Shown in pieces: positions 36,647 to 47,486 of a stretch of DNA of 64,000 bases (within the stretch, counting starts at the first letter, position 1; each line of letters begins with the position of its first letter). The notes beneath the pieces were generated by a model that was not told the origin of the DNA, searched no databases, and saw nothing but the letters and a program-made list of their open reading frames with translations. The DNA is from Rotaria sordida (Eukaryota; Rotifera; Eurotatoria; Philodinida; Philodinidae). Both the position numbers and the translations under genes were made by a program. The stretch covers positions 258,705-322,704 of the forward strand of contig CAJNOL010000023.1 in NCBI GenBank assembly GCA_905250125.1, written 5' to 3'.

Positions 36647-39473
36647 TTAATATGAAAAATGTGCCACTCGTAAACGCAAACGCATTGCATTTTGTATTGA
36701 ACTTAAAGCATTTCGTTCAACAGGTTTACCTAAACAGATAAACCAAATACATATTGCAATACCAATAATACAAATAAGATTTTTAAAAATTGTAAATATT
36801 GTATATAAATAAGTATTTGATAATGGATTTCCATTAAATGAAAATAAAATAAAAATAAGAATAAATACACCAAATGCACAAAATATTCGTTCACGTTGTA
36901 TACGTTGAATTGATTCTTCAACAATAATACAAGCTGAACGAAGTTTTTCACGTGTTTCTTCATCAGTTATTTCAACATCTTCAAGTGGTGTTATTTTTTT
37001 TTCTGGAGCTTTTTCATCAATTTCAAATAAAGCATAAATAGCTGTATGATCAGAATAATAAAGTCCATCGGGATCATTTGGAACTTTATGTAATGTTGGA
37101 TAAGCTTCAAGACATTTAACATTATCTATAATTTAAAAAGCAAAAAACAAAACAATTAAATGTTTGCATTAGTTTAAAGAAAATAATCATAACAAACCAT
37201 TTCGTGCTCGATATAAGATATAATCAATACGTTCACCTTCACCTTGAAGTTGATATGGAACAATATATGGATTATCCAGTAAATCACATGTTAAACCACT
37301 ATTACCAAGAGTTGGATCAAATATATCCTAAGAAAAAAAAAAAATGTTTTTTTTTTACATTAAATTTATTTATCTATTTTATTTTACTTTATTAATACGG
37401 TGAAGAAATGAATCATTTAATTGAAGAATGCCTCGGATAAGTTGAAAACCTAAATCACTTGTTGTTAAATTTAAATCTCCTAAAAGTATTGTTAAATGTG
37501 TTGTATCTGCTGACGATGTACTTTCAATAAATTGAATTAATTCATATGCTTGACATATACGATGTCCCAAATAAATATCTTTTGGTATAACATGATGATA
37601 ATTAGCATGTAAATGTGTATTATATACATTTATTACATGACCATTTATTAAAATTTTACATAGACAAATTAATTTACCAGCAAAATAATCACCATGTTGA
37701 ATTTTATGTGGAAAACCTAGAAATATTATACAATTTTAGTTTTATTTTTAACTTCATCTCTTCATAATAAATGTAAATATTTAAGCGTTCTGGGTGTTGA
37801 AAAACTAGGATTTTACTTTTCTCTGGACTTCCTATCTTCGCAAATATGATAATAATTTTTATTTAGTTATATTCTTGTGGAAAACTATTTTCTTAATTCG
37901 AATCACAATTTGTATTTTTTTAAATGCTTACAGCAATAGAAAAAAATACTGTACTATTTTTCTGGTAAGTGTAGTAGTCATTACGCTGCTCAATAACTAT
38001 CAATCACTAAGGGCAGAACTAGAGAGGATGCTCGGGTGCTTAGGCACTCGCTTAAACATTTCCCGGCGGAGTTACTTTTAGTGGAAACACAATGTTTGTA
38101 TTTAATGTAAAATTAGTCCTTATTAGAGTTTGCAAAAAGCTTGCATGATCTACAGTTCCACCACACAGCGGACTTCACTCTTTTGTAACATGATTTATAT
38201 TAGAATTATTTTACTAGATGATAGGTACGGAGCTGTGGGTCCTTTCAGACCAGGACCCGACCGGATGTTCGGACCCAACCTTTTGTTTTTTGTGGACCCG
38301 CTGCTCCCCAAATGAAAAATACAGCAACAGGATATAATTGTATGTTGAGTTTTTTTCTAAGAGTAGAGAATAAATAGCTAAAACCGTGATCCTTTTCTTG
38401 TCCATGTACACGAAGGGCGTCAGGTATTGATGGAAAAAATCTCGACTTTGGACCGGACCTGGTCTCGATCAGGTCCAGGTACGGGTTCACAAAAACGCGC
38501 ATCCGCAGCTTCCTAATGATAGGTCTTAAAATAGGGCACTACGGATAAGCTAACATTGAATTCTCTGTACTCGTAGGTCGTTGACAGAAACTATCGTGTT
38601 GTCATACGCACTGGTGTTTCTACAGACGGTCCGATCCAATAGACGATGGGTGTGTGTTGAAAGTTTTCTATTATAAACGTACGTATTTGCTTCAAAAAGT
38701 TCACGATCTCAAATCTGTCTTTCATTGTAATGGACAAAACTCGTTCGATTCTATTATCCCATTGCATTTTGAGTACAATTTCATATCTTATCACAGTAAT
38801 AATGCTATCATACCATATATGAAAAAAAACAGTCGCAAAAGGATTAAGAAAAAAACAACCTAGACAAAAGATTGTATTCACTATATCAAATACTTCTTTA
38901 GGAGAAATCTTGGTAATACGTCGATTATTTACTTATCTGTCTCTATCTTTTACGTTGAAAGAGTAAGGTCTAAAGTATAACAAATAAAAAATAGTTATCA
39001 GTATTTTAAATATTAAAGTGCAAAACGAAGAAGCATTGAAAATAATTTTGCGTATGAAGTATTAAATTCGTAAAAAGATTTATGGTAAATTTTTAAGAGA
39101 AAATTTTCCTTACCATTTAAAGTATATTGATGTTCATAAACACCAATAATTGGATGTTTTGAAAAGATACAACAACCTGAACCAATAAGACCACTTAAAA
39201 AATAATAACTGTATGGATAAATAGTTTTAATTTGATTACGAATATAAAGATAATCTTTTTTACTCCATACCTATTTTAAATAATAATAAAAAAAAGTTTA
39301 TAATGTTAAATTATTTTCTATTTCTTATTTCGACTTACTTCTTGTAATCCAATAATATCATATTCTCCTTCAGGACTAATAAAATGATTTATTAATGCTT
39401 GAATACGTTTATCAATAAATTTCGCCACATAATGTACACCCCAAACATTCAATGTAAGAACACGCAATTTCAT
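36647..39473 (-). CDS. SMPD2: Neutral sphingomyelinase (SMPD2 type)
   Basis: Five exons (39339-39473, 39114-39270, 37388-37716, 37198-37327, 36647-37125) give 409 residues, close to the ~420 of animal SMPD2. The endonuclease/exonuclease/phosphatase fold is complete: LTLNVWGV at the N terminus, the metal-binding Glu in IIGLQEVWS, YNTHLHANYH, the Asp/Asn pair in LLGDLNLTTSDLGF, and the catalytic SDHTAIYALF. Two hydrophobic C-terminal segments (FCAFGVFILIFILFSF and NLICIIGIAICIWFICL) are the usual membrane anchor. The enzyme hydrolyses sphingomyelin to ceramide and phosphocholine at the ER, nuclear or plasma membrane. Intron 37717-39113 is 1397 nt and contains a transposon relic with an exact target duplication; the other introns are short. 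Confidence 0.93.
38226..38515. mobile_element. hAT-like non-autonomous element with 8-bp target duplication
   Basis: The 290-bp GC-rich insert is bounded by ATGATAGG at 38218-38225 and again at 38516-38523. Its ends are inverted repeats: TACGGAGCTGTGGG at the left and, read from the right end inward, TAGGAAGCTGCGGA. Subterminal GACCAGG/CCTGGTC blocks are also inverted. The 8-bp duplication fits the hAT superfamily. No coding capacity. Located in the long intron of the sphingomyelinase gene. Confidence 0.8.
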
Positions 39474-39652
39474 CGTCGTTTTTTTTGATTATTTTTTATG
39501 CGTCTAGAAATATAAAATGTTTTACCTTGAAGTCTTATCTATGTATGAAAATCAACTATGTAATATGTTCTTGTTTTTTGGTCTTTCTCTCGAGCTCGAG
39601 TTTATTCAAATAAAAGAACAATAATAAAAAAAAAGAGAAAAGGTGTTGTTTT

Positions 39653-41579
39653 TTAACTAGAGTTGCCATTTGTTGTCGGTTTATCACCGCTTCCTTTTTC
39701 TGTTTTCTTATCAGCAGCAACAGCAGCTGCAGCAGTTGTTGTACTTGTCGTTGTATTGGATGATATATTATCTGCTTTTTCAGCATCAGAATTTTGAATT
39801 TTATTCATAATTAAATTATGTAATGCTATTATTGAACGTATTAATGATGAAAGATAAACAAGTAACATTTCATCATTTGTTTTAACATAAATTGATTTTA
39901 TTAAATCTTGTTGTGTTACATCCGGTAATAAATTAAATATATCTTGTATATGAGATAATATTTGATGATTAAGTGGTAATTTATTTGCCAACAATTTATC
40001 CAGATATGCTCGAATATCATATAAACTTTTTGTTAAACCTTTGAGACCCATTAATTGATTTGTTATACGTTGTGATAATGTACCAACTGTTGCATTACGA
40101 ATATCACTAATAAAAAAGAATCATATCAATATAAAGAAATAAAAGAATTGATAGAAGTGCTTAAGTCCTATCTGTATCACAGATATTCATCGCTGATAAG
40201 AATCTACCGCTGCCGCAACGTTACCGCTATGGTGGCATCGTCGCCATGGATATCTCTGATTCAGATATCAATCATCAGAGAAATACTCTAACTGATAAAT
40301 TGCTTTTGAATAGAGATTATGCATGCTATGCAGATCCAAATGAGCCATGAACATCTTTAAAAGAGTTCATACCCTTAGCTGATTGTTGTGGGCATGCTGA
40401 AATTTTACGGTTTTTTGTTTTTAAATGAATATTATGACCCAGAAAAACTGTTTTACTTTGCACAGAAACAAAATCTTGAGAAGAATAGTTTATAAAGGAC
40501 ACGCTTTTAACATAATTGTATTTTAGAATAGGAAGAGCGATATTGTCTGAAACATTCACGTTACCGCATGTCTCTTGCAAAGTTTCAAGTCGAAATTTGA
40601 AAATCAGTTTTTCTGCTTCCATTTAAAAAATACCGTAAAAAATGCAATATCTTAAACTAAGGGTGCGGACTCTTTTCATAGCTCATTTAAGCCTGCATAA
40701 CATATATAGTCTCGACTCAAAAGCGATTTATCAGGTTAAATGACCTTCTACATGAGATTACTGATATTAACATACCGAAGAAGATGTTCAACACCAACTT
40801 CTTCAGCTTCTTCTGCACCAATTTCTGATGGTAAATGTTCAAATGTTTTTGATGCTGGACTACCATCCTATTCAATAAAAACAACTTTAATTCAATAATT
40901 TTTGAAAAAAAAACAAAAATTCTTACATCATGAATTTCTTCAACGGCAATATAAGCTTCTGTTGGTAAACCTAAATCTTTTGGTTTAGCATCAATAATAA
41001 TAAGAACTGAATCTGGTTGATATTCTCGAATTAATTCATTTATTGATATATCATTTCGATGTAATTTTGGACCTGTATGATACCATCCAACAATACGTTC
41101 ACGAGCTAAAATTTCGAAATTTTTATTAATATAAAAATTTTTCAATATTTTTTCTTTACCATTAACTTTTCTAAACATAGTATACATATTTTCCAAATAT
41201 TCATGATCAAGAAACCAAACCTCTTTTTCTTTATCTTCTTCATCAAATGGTACTGAAAAAAAAATAAGAAATCACAATAAAAATAATAGATTGAAAAAAA
41301 AGAATTCTTACATGCGAAACTATTTGAAACATCAAGAATTTTATTTTTAAGTGCACCAAGTAATACTCCTACAACACGTTGTGAATTTCCTATTTTACCC
41401 ATACGATTAAAATGATCAACAACACTAAGAAGTACAAGTGGATGAACAACAACTTTTTCAATTTTATTTAATGGAGATATTGTTAATGAAAGATTTTTAT
41501 CTGTTGATAAACCATTTTCACTTGAATTTTGTTCATCACTAGTCGACTTAGCCGATGTTGTTGTTACTGGAGGTGGCAT
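39653..41579 (-). CDS. PSMD7: 26S proteasome lid subunit Rpn8
   Basis: Five exons (41312-41579, 41160-41252, 40927-41105, 40776-40867, 39653-40106) give 361 residues. The MPN domain is unmistakable: [70 protein letters not shown] and [20 protein letters not shown]. As in all Rpn8 proteins the JAMM metal ligands are missing (HTGP in place of HSHP), so it is the inactive partner of Rpn11 in the regulatory-particle lid. The C-terminal helical part ([44 protein letters not shown]) forms the lid helical bundle. A Thr/Ala-rich low-complexity tail replaces the Lys/Glu-rich tail of vertebrates. The 54-nt intron 41106-41159 is in frame and open; homology across KVN-ARERIV shows it is spliced. Intron 40107-40775 is long. 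Confidence 0.95.
40107..40775. other. Long PSMD7 intron with unrecognised open frame
   Basis: 669 nt against 50-60 nt for the other PSMD7 introns. It contains an open frame 40326-40622 (-), 98 residues of fairly protein-like composition with no recognised domain, and a GC-richer stretch around 40200-40280. It may be a captured gene fragment or a transposon piece. ACTCAAAAGCGATTT at about 40716 also occurs near 26490, hinting at a shared repeat. Confidence 0.4.
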
Positions 41580-41856
41580 TTGTTGAAATCTTAAATGAAT
41601 AAAATACAAATGTTTTTTTATTATTATTTGACTATTAATAGATGTCAGATGATTCAGTTACAATTAACCATTGGATAGAACTATACACGAATAAAATAAA
41701 ATCTTTACTCTCTTCTTCTTCTTCTTGCGCCTTCTATTAGCAATTCATAGTTATATAGAACAACATTAAAAAAAAAAACTTTAGAGAAATCCTCTTTCCG
41801 ACACTTTTGGAAAATAGCTCATTAGAAAATTTTGAAAGTTTTAGGAAAATACACCT

Positions 41857-41990
41857 TGATGAGTGGAGCTCGTCGGGTTGGTCCTAAACCTCCATGGGCT
41901 CGAGTAATCTGAGGAATGCTAGTCACCGAACACGAAAAAATCGGAAAAAAAGTATCTTGTAACTTTGGAACGACTATCCAATTCTGATGA
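41857..41990. repeat. GC-rich dispersed repeat, copy 2
   Basis: GGAGCTCGTCGGGTTGGTCC, then GGGCTCGAGTAATCTGAGGA, then GCTAGTCACCG, then TCGGAAAAAAAGTATCTTGT: the same blocks in the same order as 28794-28960, with a ~25-nt deletion in this copy. Non-coding. Confidence 0.65.
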
Positions 41991-44426
41991 GAAAATTTCA
42001 TTGAGTATCAAAGTATGGTTCGATCGGCTCTATGTGCAATACAAAAGAATGGTACAAGTGTGATTTACCTGAGAAAAGGGGAGAGTGTAAATTTAATGAA
42101 AAAAAAATGAAGACATTAGAATTGTTGTACTTAGTGAATGCAATAGATTTGGAATTATGGTGTAATGAAAAATTTGAAGAAAATATTGTAATAGAAAAGA
42201 GTTCTTGTTTCGAAGATCAAAAAGAAATAAAAATTTAGATTTTAGTTAAATTTATTTTGTCTTTTACAATATATGTAGCTTTTGAAAAGTTTCTGCTCTT
42301 CATTATTTAATGACACAAAGAATTTTACACTTTTGCTTCTTTTTTTGTATTTTAATTTTTGATCTTTTCTTCTTGCATTAGCTTTTCATTAACTTTATAA
42401 TCTATATGTCAAATGATGTTGAACAAAGATTGTGAAATAAATTTAAATAAGGATATCATCGAAATATATTGCATAACAACAATACAATGATTGCAACAAA
42501 AAGATCAAAAAGTTTAAGACACAGAAAAATTGAAATAGTTTTAAGTAACAAAACTAATGTGTTTCTTAACAAGGATGCGGAGTTACTTGAAGATACTAAA
42601 GCATCCAGACTGTTCTTCGAAATAGCATTAATAACGAGGACGAATGAGTTCGAGAACGTCAACTAATTTCATGGCAATACTTTCTTGATGATTACTTCAT
42701 TTATTGGTATTGTCCTTATGTTAAACGCTAACGCCACAAGTTCGTTTAAATTTTTACGGCATATAATTTTATCTATTATATTTAAAAGTGGAAATTTTAG
42801 ACGAAAGTGAGATGCTATTGTTACATGTGTAAATACGTTTTTCGAGGATTATTAGTAGTTTCTTTTTCTCTCTTGTTATTGTTTTAAGTCAACTTTATGA
42901 TTGCTGAAAATATTTGTAGTATGAATGGTGTTTAATTAGAAATTTGCATGACTATTGAGTTTGCTAGTCCTACGTATGTAAGATGACTAGAACACATTAA
43001 AACAATGGAAAACACTTTGATTAAAATGCCTGTTTAATTTTTCTGCACCCATCCTCAAACACAATAAGTTGAATTCTTTTTATGTCTCATCGAATATTTA
43101 CGTAATCTAATAATTATACAACAATCTTAATTGTCATTGTTATTATCATCTTTCGATATTTATATGTATAAAAATTATATGTTAAGAAGTTTCATTTGAT
43201 TTTATTCATATATTATTCAACTAAGTTTTATTAGTTTTTTATTATTTTAGGACAAATATATGAAATATATACATTATTTCACGTCTTCCTCAAACCAACT
43301 TTTTCATGAATAAAAAGTGCAGGAACGTCCTCGTTTCTCCGGCTTAGTACGTCCTATCGAGCTGAAACTTCGCATATACTATAAACTGTTTGAAATGCGT
43401 TTTTAAGGATACTTTCGATGTTTTGGCATTTTTATTCCAAAGACAAAAATAAAAAGATTCCCACGCCAGACAGTGTTTAGTCTCATAGAAGATAGCATCC
43501 AAGAACTTTGTGTCTATTGCAACTTTTGCTCTACTCGTTAAGATCTACCTGGCCTGAAAGTTTCAAGCTTCTTGTGAGAGTAATTAGATGAAAACAGAAA
43601 ATTATCTTTATAAGACGACAATGAATTTATGCATATCAATACTAAACATTGTTTGATTTCATATAGTATGAATCACTGAATAATTGACAAAAAGAAAATA
43701 TTAGTATGAGAAAAAAACTATTCTTTTTCAGTAAGAACGTTAAGAAATGAATTTGATGTAGGGGTTTGAGAAGGCATATCATCACGTCAATATAGATATG
43801 AATCAGAAAACAAATTAGTTATCAATTCTTATATTAGATTACCAGCATAACTGATTAGAATGTGCGAATAGGAACTTAGTAAAACGAATAAATAAAGTAT
43901 ATAAATGAACAATGTAGTCATAAGTCATAAATAGTTACGATTATATCCAATGACAATGATTAAAAACCAATCATCTGCTATTTTTCACCGGCAAAATGAA
44001 CTCTATTGTATATTTTGATGTCTATCGTAGTTGTTCAGAAACGAAGTTTTTTATTAAAAGCTTTAGAAAAAAACCATGACAGATAGGTGAACCGGCTCAA
44101 TAGTTTGTTTGAATCTCAGTTATATAAACATCATGATGTTACGAAAAAAAACCTTGTACGATCGAGTTTTGACAAAATGAACCACAAAATCTAAAGTCGG
44201 TTTAAACATCATTCACGGTATGATTCTCATTTTCAATTTATTATATCATGATGATTAGGATTGAAGTCAAATTTCTCCATTTTTCTGTATTGCGATGAAT
44301 AACCGCCTGGGATTATATATTAACACTAAAAACAAAACTAGTGATACTTACACATTAATACTAAAAACTTTAGTGAGAACTAGAGTTACTCGAATCGAAT
44401 CAGCGAAATTCGATTCGATCTCTACA

Positions 44427-44560
44427 ACTGTAAAATGAGCTATTTTTGATCCTTGTTTGTTCAACATCTCCTGAAAACATAATGATATAGAGCTGAAAAT
44501 TTTTATCATAATCTCTCCACTACAACCTCAGTATATCCTGAAAATTTCATGTTAGCTTGA
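44427..44560. repeat. Dispersed repeat also present at 46697-46810
   Basis: Shared ordered blocks: ATCCTTGTTT, ATCTCC, ATAATATAGA/ATGATATAGA and GCTGAAAAT or ACTGAAAAT. The second copy is in intron 46194-46873 of the nucleolin-like gene. The match is about 75-80 percent by eye; family unknown. Confidence 0.4.
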
Positions 44561-44878
44561 AGAGGCCTTAAAATAAATGTTTTTACGCATCTTTTTTGCA
44601 TGTCTTCAATAAAACATAATTTTTTTTATCGTAATTTAATAAGGAATTAACTGAAGAAATAATTCTACAAGATAATACTACGAAACAAACAATAACAAAA
44701 AATTTCACAATGAATTACTAAATATTTGAATGAATCTTCTAATTATTAATCTTTATATAATGATTATTTATTTATGATAATATAGAACACAGTAGCTATA
44801 ATAAAAAAAAAACAGAAACGGATTCAATAAACACGTTCGCATTTTATCTTCTATAAATGAAGATAAAAACAATCTTTA

Positions 44879-47454
44879 TTATACACTTGCAGTTGATGTT
44901 GTTCGTTTTGTTCGATAAGCAACTTTTAATTGTGTATTTTTAAGTTTTAATGATGAACCAAGTTTAATAGCAGCAGCTGCTAAATTATCATTAGGAAAAG
45001 TAACAAAAGCAAAACCAGGTCGAACACCTTTCTTATCTGTTTTAGCTGGAATTAATTCAATTTTAGTTGATTTTGGAAAAAGTTTTTTTATATCAGATTC
45101 TTCAACATTATCAGGTAATTGACCAACATATATTGCATCAGTTAAAGTTTGCATTTCTACGAAAAACAAAAACCAAAGTAAAGAGAAAAAGAATCATGTT
45201 CGATACAAACCTGGTTTAGTCTGTTGTTTTTTATTTGTATTTTCTGTTGGAGTTGTTTGTTTTTTCTTTTCTGAAGTTTTATTTGAATCAGTAGTTGTTG
45301 GTTGTGTTGGTTTATCATTTTTTGCAAATGCATAAGATATATGAACTTTTTCACCACCAATATGTGTATGAGCTTTTAATGCATCACTACAATCTGATTC
45401 ATTTTCAAATGTAACAAAAGCAAATCTAAGAAAAAATAAAAGAATAATTCTAATAAAAAAATTTCAATAGATAAAAAACCTTACTGCATAATTTTATGAT
45501 TTGGACCAACTTTTCGTTTTTGCATTTTAACTGATGTTGCTTTTGGATAGAGTGATTTCATATCCGATACAGTAATATTTTCTTTTATTGAATTTATATA
45601 CAATTGAGATTTATTAAGTGATTTTTTTGATGTTTCTTCTTTGGTTGTTTCACTTCCAACTTTTTGTTTATTTAATATTGGTGTTGGTTTAGATTCAGAT
45701 TTTGTAGCTTTCGACATTTGGTTTTGTTTAGACGTAGTAATAGCTGATGATGATTGTTTTAATCCAGATTTAAGTGATGGTGAAAATGTTTCTTCTTCAT
45801 CTTCATCTTCATCATCACTATCATCATCGTCATCTTGAGCAAAAGATGATTTGACGGCAGTTTTCATCTAAACGTATTAGTCAATAATACAGAAATAGCT
45901 ATTTCTTTAAACTCACTGGTTTTCCAGTAGACGATGGTTTGATGACAGATTGCTTTGGTGTTTCTTCTTCATCGTCATCGTCATCGTCATCGTCATCATC
46001 ATCATCATCATCATCATCATCGTCATCATCATCATCGTCGTCGTCTTCTTCAAGAGCTAATGGTGATTTGATCTAAAAGTTAGAATGATTTATTTAGGGA
46101 ACAAAACTTATTTTGATTTTTTATTACTTCTGTTGAAGAAGGTTTTGTTTTGAGGATAGATTTTATTGGTTTTTGTACTTCATCATCATCATCCTGAAAA
46201 GCGAACAATGATCATTGTAACATGAACCGGAAACTAAATTTTACAACAATATTTATAAAACTTTCCTGGGCTTCGGAAGCAGATTCACAATTTAGGTTCC
46301 ACCCTCAAAAAAAAGTCAATTTTTGTGAAAAGCATGAAAATTGAAATAAACGTGTGAGAAGATAACCATAGCTCTGATCTTTCATAAATGACATGATTTT
46401 TTCGATCGTGCATCTCAGAATTCTCGCAGCTTCATTATAGTCAATTGCTGGTATTTTGTTTAGAAGGTTATATCAAGATGCAGTGTCTGATAGAGTTCGT
46501 TTTTTGAATTAAGCTTCTTTATTCTTATATAAAAAACAACTTATATAAATAGATGGCCATGTTTTGAAAGTTCTTCAAGGTATTGAATTTGTCATCCTTT
46601 TTTTCTACACAAAAAGGGCGCTGCAGTCTGACATACTCTTTCAAATAAAAAGAATTAAACCTACAGAATGAAGGCTCACAAAAAATTTTAGGTTGTCAAA
46701 TGAACTATTCTGGATCCTTGTTTTTTTAATATCTCCCACAAAAATCATAATATAGAACTGAAAATTGTATGCGATTTGAATGCATCTGGATCACGATCGA
46801 TTTTCTATGGAGTCTTACAAGAGACATTATTGTATACTCTTGATACATTGTTTATTTTTACTTCTTTACTCACAGATTCATCATCATCATCATCACTATC
46901 ATCATCATCTTGAGAAAAAGATGTTTTGACGGCAGTTTCCATCTAAACGTATTAGTTAATAACAAAGAAATAGCTGTTTCTTTAACCTCACTGGTTTTCC
47001 AGCAGAAGATGATTTGGCAACAATTTGTTTAGGTGTTTCTTCCTCATCATCGTCATCATCATCATCATCATCATCACTGTCATCATCATCTTGAAGGAAC
47101 GGCGGCTTGATGATAGGTTTAGTCTAGAAGCTTGAATGATTAATTTAGGTAGGGTCACTGTTAAAACTTACTTGTTTTCCAGTAACAGGTGGCTTAACGA
47201 CAGGTTTCTTAGGTGTTTGCTCTTCTTCATCATCGTCATCATCATCATCATCGTCTTCATCATCATCATCATCTTGGAGGAATGTTGGTTTGGCAACAGG
47301 TTTAACCTACAAGTTCGAATAATTACTTTGATTAATATTCTTGTTTAAACTCACTGGTTTTCCACTCACAGTTGGCTTAACGACAGGCTTCTTATGTGTT
47401 TGTTCGTCTTCGTCATCATCATCATCATCGTCGTCATCATCATCATCATCGTCG

Positions 47455-47486
<32 letters not shown>

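Larger units (their letters stand above)
41580..44878. other. Intergenic region with repeats
   Basis: 3.3 kb between the nucleolin-like gene and PSMD7. Two short plus-strand frames (42032-42238, 68 residues, Cys/Glu/Lys-rich; 42469-42666, 65 residues) lack homologues I recognise. A GC-rich repeat lies at 41857-41990. A stretch near 44427-44500 resembles 46697-46770. No RNA gene seen. Confidence 0.5.

Noticed and set aside
38130..38502. Overlapping frames with Pro/Gly/Arg-rich products
   Set aside because: They are artefacts of the GC-rich hAT-like insert at 38226-38515.
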